From assembly GCA_964398295.1 (NCBI GenBank), contig CAYNMW010000011.1, positions 1 through 39,344 on the forward strand: 39,344 nucleotides of DNA. The letters are read 5' to 3'. A model generated the notes under the pieces. It saw only the letters and a list, made by a program, of their open reading frames with translations. It was not told where the DNA came from and did not search any database. Both the position numbers and the translations under genes were made by a program. Positions 6,809 to 14,767 of the stretch are shown here, one piece after another; the first letter of the stretch is position 1; each line of letters opens with the position of its first letter. This stretch comes from CALFUK01 sp964398295. GTDB taxonomy: Bacteria; Bacteroidota; Bacteroidia; Chitinophagales; Saprospiraceae.

Positions 6809-9322
6809 ATGAAACGATCTTTCATTACGCATCTACTCGTATTTGTTTGTATATCAATTTCTGCCCAAAAAGCACCAACTCCAAGCGGTTTTGAATTGTT
6901 TTATCAAACTAGTTTTAACAGGCCTCACTTTAAAAGCGGTCTTTCAATTGGCAAATCAATATCCTTATACTCATTAGATATAAAGGTTCAAGAGGATTCT
7001 CCTGAAAGGATGGCAAACGAATTTTTAAATCGTCATGCCAAATCTTATGGCCTCCATAATCATGGAAAAATTCAGTTGCAACATGTGCATACAAGATCTT
7101 CTGAGGTAGGTCATATTATTCGCCACAAACAATATCATCAGGGCATCAAAGTGAAGGATGCTGAAACCACAGTTCACCTTGCACCCGACAATAAGGTAAA
7201 CTATGCTTTATTTAATGTCTTTGAGAAAATAAACATCAAAGATGTCGTAGCTGAAATTAGCGAAAAGCAAGCCCTTCAAACAGCAAAAAATTACCTTTCC
7301 ACATCAAACACTACGGACTATGAGGATATCGAATTGATCATTTATCCTGATGACAAAGGTGGTCGCTTAGCCTATGAAGTGACCATTGCTGCAGACTTTA
7401 TTTTAGGAGAGTGGCACGTGATGGTGGATGCAAAAACAGGTGAAATATTTGAAGCTCTTGACAAGGCATTATACTACTGTAATCATGAAAAAGTTTGTGC
7501 TTATGATCATGAACATTCGAATTCAAAAAAAACCCTAACACCCGAATTGGTTAACGGTACAGCTTTGGTATTTGATCCAGATCCTATAACCGTTCATTCA
7601 GTGTTTTCTGGTGGTGATTTTGTGGACAACGATGATGCTACAAATGAGCAATTTGACAATGCAAGAAGCTTGATCACTCTTCGGGACATAGAAGATTTTA
7701 ATGGTATTTATACACTTCGCGGACCTTGGGCAGAGATTCGAGACCACTCCGCTCCATTCAAAGGTCTATTTCAACAGTATTCACCAGACTTCCATTTTGA
7801 CAGAAGCAATGATGCTTTTGAAGCTGTCAACGTTTATTATCACATCGATTCGATGATGAGATATATCAATGAAACACTTGGTTGCCCAGTCCGACCTTCA
7901 GCATACATAAGCGGTGTTCGATTTGATCCAAGTGGTGCAAATGGTGCAGATGTATCTTTCTATAGTTTAGGCACTCAACAAATAACTTTTGGCGAAGGCT
8001 GTAATGATGATGGAGAGGATTCTAATATTATCCATCACGAACTGGGTCATGGCATACATGATTGGCTAACTAATGGATCTTTATCTCAGGTAGATGGTTT
8101 GAGTGAAGGGTTTGGTGACTACCTTGCTCAATCTTATAGTCGTTCTTTAGGCTATTGGACACCTGAAGACCCACAGTATCAATGGGTATTTAATTGGGAT
8201 GGGCACAATGACTGTTGGCCAGGTAGGGTTACCAATACAAGCATGACCTACCCCGATGGACTGGGTTACGGTGTCCATAGAGATGGACAAATTTTCTCCA
8301 CGTGTTTGATGCGAATTTATGATAGATTGGGAAGGAAAAGAACGGACAAAATTGTCTTTGAAGGAATTTCGATGACAAATAGTACTTCCAATCAAAACGA
8401 TGCTGCAGTAGCAATTTATACAGCTGCACAGATACTTGAATATACAGAAACTGAACTGGCTATCATTATTCAGGAAATGACTACAACTGGGTACACATTC
8501 CCAATCGAAACTTCATCACCAATAGCTTCTTTTACCCATAATTTTGGTACAGATCCTGTCTGTCCTAATACATTTGGAAATGGAGAAATAAGCTTTCTTG
8601 ATAGCTCAAGTGAGCTTCCAGAATCTTGGAATTGGTCATTCTCAGGGTCAGCAAATCCAAACCAATCAAGTTCTACAAATCAAAATCCACTAATTACATT
8701 CTGCAACTCTGGTATAATTACAGCGAGTCTTGTGGTTTCAAATGCTACAGGAAGTGATACACTTACCACCGATATTCATGTAGCACTATATGCAGGATGT
8801 ATTACGAATTGTCAAACTTTCAATAGCGGAAATCTAAGTCACGAAATCATCGCTTCTAGTGAAGATCTTTTATATCGAGATACAATAACTGTAAATGGAA
8901 TGGCAGGAAAAATAACAGATGTAAATGTCACTAACCTCAATATCAACCATAGTTTTGTTGGCGATGTGGACGCATCACTACGTTCTCCTTCATCTATAGA
9001 GGTNNNNNNNNNNNNNNNNNNNNNNNNNNNNNNNNNNNNNNNNNNNNNNNNNNNNNNNNNNNNNNNNNNNNNNNNNNNNNNNNNNNNNNNNNNNNNNNNN
9101 NNNGATAAATCTGATAGTACAAATGAGTGTAATATCCCAGTAAAGTTGACTGGCATTGTTACTGGTGAAGAAGACATAAAAGCCTCATCAATTAGATCTT
9201 TACAACAAATTGCTTCCACTGCTAATGTAATTTACAATGTGAGAGAATCTGTATTATTTGATAATGGATTTCAAATTGATCAAGGTGCAATAATTAATAT
9301 TAGTATGGATGGCTGCAATTAA
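6809..9322 (+). CDS. Secreted M36 (fungalysin-type) metallopeptidase with PKD and P-domain, broken by assembly gap
   Basis: Extracellular zinc protease. Signal peptide at 1-19 (MKRSFITHLLVFVCISISA), fungalysin/thermolysin propeptide (about 40-210), then the catalytic domain with HELGH at 410-414 and the third zinc ligand Glu433 in GLSEGFGDY. A PKD-like Ig domain follows (about 570-660), then a proprotein-convertase P-domain-like stretch (FNSGNLSHEI, FVGDVDASLRSPS) that runs into the N-run at 9004-9103. The 72 residues after the gap (ending FDNGFQIDQGAIINISMDGCN-like) resemble the C-terminal beta motif of Saprospiria secreted proteins. That frame stays open across the gap could be chance, so the C-terminal part may belong to another gene. 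Confidence 0.85.
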   Translation: MKRSFITHLLVFVCISISAQKAPTPSGFELFYQTSFNRPHFKSGLSIGKSISLYSLDIKVQEDSPERMANEFLNRHAKSYGLHNHGKIQLQHVHTRSSEVGHIIRHKQYHQGIKVKDAETTVHLAPDNKVNYALFNVFEKINIKDVVAEISEKQALQTAKNYLSTSNTTDYEDIELIIYPDDKGGRLAYEVTIAADFILGEWHVMVDAKTGEIFEALDKALYYCNHEKVCAYDHEHSNSKKTLTPELVNGTALVFDPDPITVHSVFSGGDFVDNDDATNEQFDNARSLITLRDIEDFNGIYTLRGPWAEIRDHSAPFKGLFQQYSPDFHFDRSNDAFEAVNVYYHIDSMMRYINETLGCPVRPSAYISGVRFDPSGANGADVSFYSLGTQQITFGEGCNDDGEDSNIIHHELGHGIHDWLTNGSLSQVDGLSEGFGDYLAQSYSRSLGYWTPEDPQYQWVFNWDGHNDCWPGRVTNTSMTYPDGLGYGVHRDGQIFSTCLMRIYDRLGRKRTDKIVFEGISMTNSTSNQNDAAVAIYTAAQILEYTETELAIIIQEMTTTGYTFPIETSSPIASFTHNFGTDPVCPNTFGNGEISFLDSSSELPESWNWSFSGSANPNQSSSTNQNPLITFCNSGIITASLVVSNATGSDTLTTDIHVALYAGCITNCQTFNSGNLSHEIIASSEDLLYRDTITVNGMAGKITDVNVTNLNINHSFVGDVDASLRSPSSIEXXXXXXXXXXXXXXXXXXXXXXXXXXXXXXXXXXDKSDSTNECNIPVKLTGIVTGEEDIKASSIRSLQQIASTANVIYNVRESVLFDNGFQIDQGAIINISMDGCN
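9004..9103. other. Assembly gap of 100 N
   Basis: Exactly 100 consecutive undetermined bases, the usual placeholder for a gap of unknown length. True length, frame relation and gene content across it are unknown. It falls inside the P-domain part of the M36 peptidase gene. Confidence 0.99.
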
Positions 9323-9386
9323 GAATTGGTAAAGTGGTTGAATTAGATTGATATGTAAATTAAACTTATTGTGAAAAGCTTATGCT

Positions 9387-9941
9387 TTAAAAATCAAGCA
9401 AATCAAACATATCGTCTAATTCATCGAAAGATTTAAATCCGACTTTTTCTTCATCGCCGCCTCTGCAAACGAGTCCGTATAATTTACCTTCGTTAATAAT
9501 TGATTCTAATTCCTGTAATGGAATAGATAGATCGAGATAGCATTTGTGTTCAAATGCAAATTCAATAGTTGCCTTTTTTTCTGTCGGTGTCAATAAATTC
9601 CAGTCATGGTTTCTTAAGATATGACCTGTTTTGTGCGGGAGTGAATCTAGTAAGTCTTTTGATCCAGAAACAATTGTACTACTTGCGAGCACATCATTCT
9701 CCTGAATTTCTTCATTGACATGATAAATAATACCATCAGCTTCGTGGATCTCTAAATCGTTAATCTCTTCATCTGTTTCTAGCAAAATAGCTACACCTTC
9801 AACCCAATCCTTAATGGCGAAGTATTCGTCACGTTGCACCTTACTTAAATCAAAACTAATGGCATCTACAATTTTAGCAGCAAAGTATCTGGCATCTGTC
9901 AGGTTAGAAATTGAAGATGCTATGATTTTAATATCTCTCAT
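9387..9941 (-). CDS. Degenerate TrpF-like (phosphoribosylanthranilate isomerase fold) protein
   Basis: 184 aa. The N-terminus (IKIIASSISNLTDARYFAAKIVDAISFD) aligns by eye with the TrpF opening KICGITxxEDARxAAxxGxDxxGF. The catalytic Cys position is Ser and the Gly after it is also Ser. The end (GLVCRGGDEEKVGFKSFDELDDMFDLL) matches the C-terminus seen in TrpF-like Bacteroidota paralogues. The middle is acidic and shorter than a full barrel (TrpF is about 205 aa). It is therefore probably not an active isomerase and no trp genes are nearby. It is divergent from the ATL gene, with 66 bp between the two starts. Fold assignment is an inference from the two ends. Confidence 0.55.
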   Translation of the reverse strand: MRDIKIIASSISNLTDARYFAAKIVDAISFDLSKVQRDEYFAIKDWVEGVAILLETDEEINDLEIHEADGIIYHVNEEIQENDVLASSTIVSGSKDLLDSLPHKTGHILRNHDWNLLTPTEKKATIEFAFEHKCYLDLSIPLQELESIINEGKLYGLVCRGGDEEKVGFKSFDELDDMFDLLDF

Positions 9942-10007
9942 TTAATTGATCACTATATTTTCACAAACATACAAATGAGTTACCTTTAAACTAGATAAAT
10001 CGATAAG

Positions 10008-10343
10008 ATGTCCTTTCGACAAAAAGATTATTACAAACAAGTATATTTCATCACTGAGCAAATACCAATTGGTCGCGTGAGTACTTATGGAGCAATAGCA
10101 GACTATCTGGCATTGGGTTCTGCTCGTATGGTCGGTTATGCACTGACCCAATCCAACAAAAATGGCTTTCCTGTTCCTGCCCATCGTGTGGTAAACCGAA
10201 AAGGCGAGTTAACTGGAAGAATGCACTTTACCACACCTGAAATGATGCAAGAATTATTAGAAAGTGAAGGTGTTGAAGTAAAGAATCACACCGTTGTGGA
10301 ATTCAAAAAGCTGTATTGGCACCCAGAAGAACTTGACTTGTGA
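10008..10343 (+). CDS. Alkyltransferase-like protein (ATL), MGMT fold without active cysteine
   Basis: 111-aa DNA-damage sensor of the ATL class. It binds O6-alkylguanine and hands the lesion to nucleotide excision repair without transferring the alkyl group. The sequence matches the C-terminal DNA-binding domain of MGMT (IPIGRVSTYGAIADYL, SARMVGYAL, then VPAHRVVNRKGELTG), but the catalytic Cys of PCHRV is Ala58. Length and the N-terminal QVYFITEQIPIGRV fit ATL proteins. The next gene overlaps its stop by 4 bp (GTGA), so they are translationally coupled. A true MGMT with PCHRV is encoded at 30605-31093, so this genome has both. Confidence 0.88.
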   Translation: MSFRQKDYYKQVYFITEQIPIGRVSTYGAIADYLALGSARMVGYALTQSNKNGFPVPAHRVVNRKGELTGRMHFTTPEMMQELLESEGVEVKNHTVVEFKKLYWHPEELDL

Positions 10344-11059
10344 CAAAACGAATAAACCTTATATCAGGGCCTAGAAATATATCCACAGCATTGATGTATT
10401 CTTTTGCCCATAGAAATGACACCCACGTTGTTGATGAACCGATGTATGCGTATTACTTGCACAAATCTGGAGCTGACCATCCTGGTAGACGTGATATTTT
10501 AAATGCCCTACCAAGTACAATTGAAGAAGTAAAAGAACATTATTTATTTCAAGAAGTTCAGAAAGATATTTATTTCATAAAAGGAATGGCAAAGCACTAT
10601 GTGGAACTTGATTTTTCTTTTTTATTGGAGTTAGATAACTTATTTCTAATTCGTGATCCTGCGCAATTAATTGTTTCTTTTCAAAAAGTGATTCCAAATC
10701 CTAAGATGACAGATATTGGACTCAAAAAAGAATGGGAGCTTTTTGAATTTTTACAATCTAATGGAAGCAAACCAGTTGTTTTAGATTCAAATGCACTTTT
10801 AGATAATCCAGAAAAAGGTCTGCAGAAACTCTGTCAATCTTTAGAAATTCCATTTTCTGAACGAATGCTACAATGGGAAAAAGGTCCTATATCAGAAGAT
10901 GGTGTTTGGGCGCCATACTGGTACTCAACAGTACACAAATCAGACAAATTTGGAGAACCCAATCGTACGATACCTAAAATTCCAAAAGCATTAACAGATT
11001 TATACGAAGAGTCCTTGTATTATTATAAAAAATTACACGCTCATCATTTATTGAATTAA
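10340..11059 (+). CDS. Sulfotransferase-family protein
   Basis: 239-aa protein with a PAPS 5'-phosphosulfate-loop-like start (NLISGPRNISTALMYSFAHR, residues 6-25) and a 3'-phosphate-binding-like LFLIRDPAQLIVSF. The overall pattern is that of the P-loop sulfotransferase superfamily members that sit beside class IV aminotransferases in bacteria. The start is GTG at 10340, overlapping the ATL stop as GTGA. The gene ends 14 bp before the aminotransferase ATG. The sulfo acceptor is unknown; a different nucleotide-dependent transfer cannot be excluded. Confidence 0.72.
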   Translation: MTKRINLISGPRNISTALMYSFAHRNDTHVVDEPMYAYYLHKSGADHPGRRDILNALPSTIEEVKEHYLFQEVQKDIYFIKGMAKHYVELDFSFLLELDNLFLIRDPAQLIVSFQKVIPNPKMTDIGLKKEWELFEFLQSNGSKPVVLDSNALLDNPEKGLQKLCQSLEIPFSERMLQWEKGPISEDGVWAPYWYSTVHKSDKFGEPNRTIPKIPKALTDLYEESLYYYKKLHAHHLLN

Positions 11060-11073
11060 GTTGAAAACGCATT

Positions 11074-11973
11074 ATGTTACAACAAGCTGATCCAAGAAAT
11101 CAAGACATCCAAGTATGGATAAAAGATAAACTTTATCCTCGTACAGAAGCTAAAATATCTGTATTTGATAGCGTCGTACAAGGTGGAGATGCCGTATGGG
11201 AAGGACTGAGAGTTTACCCATCTGGGGTAATGTTGTTAGACCGTCATCTGAATCGATTATATGAATCAGCCAAGGCAATTGCATTTGCTGACATTCCCTC
11301 AGATACATTTATTAAAAACGCACTCAAGCAAACACTTGACGCAAATGGAATGGACCGTGATACACATATTCGGTTGACATTGACAAGAGGTGATAAAATC
11401 ACATCAGGCATGGATCCAAGATTAAACCAAGCAGGGTCCACACTAATCATATTACCAGAATGGAAACCTCCTGTATACGATAATGAACATGGGATTACCA
11501 TTATTACCTCTACGATAAGAAGAAATAATCCTTCCTTTTTAGATTCTAAAATTCACCACAATAATTTACTTAATAATATACAGGCTAAAATACAAGCGAA
11601 TGTAGCAGGAGTGGATGCAGCATTAATGTTGGATAAAGATGGCTTTGCAGCAGAATTAAATGGCACAAATATTTTCATGGTGAAAAATGGAATTGTATTT
11701 ACGCCTTATGCAACGGCATGCCTCCATGGAATAACCAGAGGGTTTATCATTGACTTATGTAAACAATCAGGAATTGAGTTACAAGAGCGAAATTTATCGT
11801 TGACAGAGTTCTATAATGCAGATGAAGTATTTTGTTCTGGGACCATGGGTGAATTAACACCAATTACTGCAATTGATGGAAGAGTAATTGAAAATAGAAA
11901 TGGAACAACAATAATGAACCAATTGATAGAAAAATTTGAGGAATTAATTCCAAAGTATTGTGTTACCCTTTAA
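11074..11973 (+). CDS. Class IV PLP-dependent aminotransferase (branched-chain type)
   Basis: 299-aa enzyme of the IlvE/D-alanine aminotransferase/ADC-lyase fold. The PLP Schiff-base lysine is Lys159 in FLDSKIHHNNLLNNI. The early arginine-containing GDAVWEGLRVYPSG, the ELNGTNIFMV strand carrying the conserved Glu, and EVFCSGTMGELTPI near the end (PLP phosphate-binding loop) are all present. The GGDAVWEGLRVY segment and TPYATACLHGITR are closest to branched-chain aminotransferases, but substrate range in this family is hard to read, so no symbol is given. It closes the ATL-sulfotransferase-aminotransferase run. Confidence 0.85.
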   Translation: MLQQADPRNQDIQVWIKDKLYPRTEAKISVFDSVVQGGDAVWEGLRVYPSGVMLLDRHLNRLYESAKAIAFADIPSDTFIKNALKQTLDANGMDRDTHIRLTLTRGDKITSGMDPRLNQAGSTLIILPEWKPPVYDNEHGITIITSTIRRNNPSFLDSKIHHNNLLNNIQAKIQANVAGVDAALMLDKDGFAAELNGTNIFMVKNGIVFTPYATACLHGITRGFIIDLCKQSGIELQERNLSLTEFYNADEVFCSGTMGELTPITAIDGRVIENRNGTTIMNQLIEKFEELIPKYCVTL

Positions 11974-12010
11974 CCTTATAAATTGAATCTTAAATTGGTT
12001 CGCTATCTAT

Positions 12011-13282
12011 TTACTCTGCGAGCCATTCGATTAATTTTTGTTTGAGCAACTGCAATTGTTCATCAGTCATGTTTGAAATTCTGGCATTGCCGTGATCCTT
12101 TCCTTCCATAAAATAATAAAGTGAATTGACCTTATCATTCACTGGAATAGCTGCAGCCGACCAGGTATCTAATGCACCATTGATGTACACCATCTTCTCT
12201 GCAGTCAATGCCCAATTATATACTTGCTTTGTCAGTTTCCCATCAAATGGACGTTCTATTTTATCGGGCATAAATACAGCTGATGGGTTTTTGTCCTTTG
12301 GTAAATAATTGATGTAATCACTGAAGTCATCTAATTCATATCCATAATATCCCATCTGTGTTCCTGCCTGATAATAATGCGATCCAAATCGTGCCACATC
12401 ACGATCAGAAAATAAATCCATTCCTACAATTTCAATGAAATGTTCAAGTTTCTCTTCATCAGTATTCTTCTTTTCTGGAATGCCATTGCAGTCGTGTCCA
12501 TATTGCCAAAAAGAAAAAGGATATTCCAACACAGCCAATTCGAATGCTTCATCAAAGGACAGGTAATTAAAATTCAGGTCCTTTCCTTTGTAAAACCATT
12601 TTAATTTATTCTTATAATCATCTGCATTGACGAACATTTCTGTTTGGAATTCTTCAATGTCGCTTCGACATTCTTCTGTTCCGATAGTATCAAAAAATTC
12701 ATAGATCCGCTTGTCCTCTTTGCTTAATATAATCGGGGCTACATAAGGCACAGATACATCAACATCATCTGGATAAAAATATCTATAAAAAATTGTGGTT
12801 GTTCCTCCTTTACTTATTCCAGAAGATATCCACTTACTAGTATACATTTCTTTGAATAATATATTAATTCGATGAAGATCGGCAGTCACTTGCTCAAATG
12901 TCAAATAATCATAATCCAATTTGTCTGGAGAAGATTCCAAAAAATATCGATGTTCAATACTGATTTGATTTGCTTGTAGATACGTTGATAATTCTGCAAT
13001 TCGATTATTTGGTGCCCCATAACCATTTGTGATCATCACTGTAGGATTGTCAAAGCCTGCATGACTCAGCCAGACTCGTTGATAAAAAAAACCTTCATCC
13101 GGATTATCGTGATCAATTGGTTGCTTGATCTTTAATTCATAAGCAGATTGATAATTTTCTGGTGTTTGTATTTCTTCAAAAATAACGTCAGGCATTTCGA
13201 ATAACTGATTTCGGATTTCTGATTGACCAATGCTTGTTGTGAAGCACGCAATAAATGAGCACGCTATTAAAAGTAATTTCAT
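12011..13282 (-). CDS. Exported S37-family tripeptidyl aminopeptidase (alpha/beta hydrolase)
   Basis: 423-aa secreted serine peptidase. Signal peptide ends near residue 19 (CFTTSIGQ). The nucleophile elbow is Ser157 in SSGISKGGTT, followed by YRYFYPDDVDVSVPYVAP, which is the family S37 hallmark. Candidate charge-relay Asp is in NGALDTWSA and His in KDHGNARI near the C-terminus. Family members remove tri- or tetrapeptides from N-termini. The gene starts 9 bp after the M28 stop, the last of a three-gene operon with the acylase-type and M28 enzymes, so these act together on peptides outside the cytoplasm. Confidence 0.85.
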   Translation of the reverse strand: MKLLLIACSFIACFTTSIGQSEIRNQLFEMPDVIFEEIQTPENYQSAYELKIKQPIDHDNPDEGFFYQRVWLSHAGFDNPTVMITNGYGAPNNRIAELSTYLQANQISIEHRYFLESSPDKLDYDYLTFEQVTADLHRINILFKEMYTSKWISSGISKGGTTTIFYRYFYPDDVDVSVPYVAPIILSKEDKRIYEFFDTIGTEECRSDIEEFQTEMFVNADDYKNKLKWFYKGKDLNFNYLSFDEAFELAVLEYPFSFWQYGHDCNGIPEKKNTDEEKLEHFIEIVGMDLFSDRDVARFGSHYYQAGTQMGYYGYELDDFSDYINYLPKDKNPSAVFMPDKIERPFDGKLTKQVYNWALTAEKMVYINGALDTWSAAAIPVNDKVNSLYYFMEGKDHGNARISNMTDEQLQLLKQKLIEWLAE

Positions 13283-13291
13283 ATGCTATTC

Positions 13292-14767
13292 TTATTTATG
13301 ATAAAGCTCCACTCCTTTTTCATAATACTTGTCCCCTTCTAACCAAAAGTATGTGTCCTCACTATTTCCAATCATTCTTGCTGATAAGACGTAAGCTCTG
13401 AAAAATTTATCCAAATAATCGTAGTCAAGATTATCAGCATGATCTGCAGGTTGGTGATAATATTTACGGATGTCTTCTCCAAAGGATCTGAAACCCATAC
13501 TAAAGGTTGGTGCTGGTATACCTTTTGCAGCAAAATTCACATTATCTGAACGATCAAAGAATCCTCCTATTTGGTCATCAATAGATTCAAGACCATAAAC
13601 AGCACTTGCCTGCTCGAATAATGATTGGGCCGAGGTTCTTTCTTTTCCTACAATAGTTACTATAGATGTGTCGTCATATCCTCCATTGTCACTATTGAAG
13701 CAATATTTAATTCTTTGTAAATCTACAGGGCAATTGTCTACAAACCATTTACTACCCAACAAACCTTTCTCCTCTGCAGTAAACAAAACAAACATCGAAG
13801 AACGACGCAATGGAAATTTTGCAATATTTTCTGCAGCCATTAACACAGTAGTTGTGCCTACCGCATTATCTCTTGCACCATTATAAATAGTATCACCTAC
13901 TGCATCCGCTTGACCCACACCGACATGGTCATAATGCGCAGAAAAAACAACTATCTCATCCTTTAAATTTGGATCAGTGCCTTCTACAAATCCTACTATA
14001 TTATCAGAAAAGAGTTCGTCCTTTTTTACACCATCTATCTTTAAAGTGAGGTCAGTGTTCGTTGATTTTAACTGAGTAACTAATTCCTCTTTACTAGCAT
14101 CAATCATTAAATGAAACATTGAGTCTGCATCTTTCTTTATCTCTCCTAATTCCATTTTCTTTCTGGATGCCAAAAATCGCTTGACGAAATTATAGGGAGA
14201 TTTTGCGTTAGAATACAATTCGATGATTCCTATTGCTCCAGCAGCAGCCGCCATTTCCCTTTTTTGTAGAGATAGTCGATACCATGATTGAGGATCTTCG
14301 GATTCTTTATCCCCAGCGATAGCAACGACTATTTTACCTGTCAATTTTTTATTAGCAAAATCCTTTTCTAAGCCGTGATTTAAATAGACAAGTGAAGACT
14401 CTTCAATAGTAACATCACTTGCTTCCATCACGAAAAAATCATCTGGATGGTTTAATTGTTTCCCATTCAATGTACATTCAATTTGATCCGCAGGTTCAAC
14501 TAAAGTAAATGGAACTGCTTGTTTGTATGTGTCCATTCCAGGAGCATACGTAACTCCATGCAAATTAAATTGTGCAGTAATAAAATCTGCAGCCAACTCC
14601 AGACCAGGACTTCCCGTATCTCTACCCTGCAATGCATCCAATGCCAGAAAATGAATATTGCCTTTAATTAAACCTTTGTCAATCGTTTCATTAACAATGT
14701 CAATGTCTGACTGTTGTGCAATTAATTGTCCACTTATTAGGACAAAGAATAAAATACAGTTTCTCAT
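13292..14767 (-). CDS. Exported M28-family zinc aminopeptidase with PA insert
   Basis: 491-aa secreted dizinc exopeptidase. N-terminal signal peptide (MRNCILFFVLISGQLIAQ). Metal ligands by motif: His in FSAHYDHVGVG, Asp in GARDNAVGTT, the Glu pair in FTAEEKGLLGS, Asp in FNSDNGG, and the final His in KYYHQPADHAD. A protease-associated insert occupies about residues 120-215. The ATG overlaps the stop of the acylase gene (ATGA), so translation is coupled, and the S37 gene follows 9 bp downstream. Together they suit stepwise breakdown of oligopeptides in the periplasm or outside. Confidence 0.92.
   Translation of the reverse strand: MRNCILFFVLISGQLIAQQSDIDIVNETIDKGLIKGNIHFLALDALQGRDTGSPGLELAADFITAQFNLHGVTYAPGMDTYKQAVPFTLVEPADQIECTLNGKQLNHPDDFFVMEASDVTIEESSLVYLNHGLEKDFANKKLTGKIVVAIAGDKESEDPQSWYRLSLQKREMAAAAGAIGIIELYSNAKSPYNFVKRFLASRKKMELGEIKKDADSMFHLMIDASKEELVTQLKSTNTDLTLKIDGVKKDELFSDNIVGFVEGTDPNLKDEIVVFSAHYDHVGVGQADAVGDTIYNGARDNAVGTTTVLMAAENIAKFPLRRSSMFVLFTAEEKGLLGSKWFVDNCPVDLQRIKYCFNSDNGGYDDTSIVTIVGKERTSAQSLFEQASAVYGLESIDDQIGGFFDRSDNVNFAAKGIPAPTFSMGFRSFGEDIRKYYHQPADHADNLDYDYLDKFFRAYVLSARMIGNSEDTYFWLEGDKYYEKGVELYHK

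Noticed and set aside
9942..10184. 80-codon minus-strand ORF over the ATL start
   Set aside because: Overlaps the well-supported ATL gene and shows no family signal.
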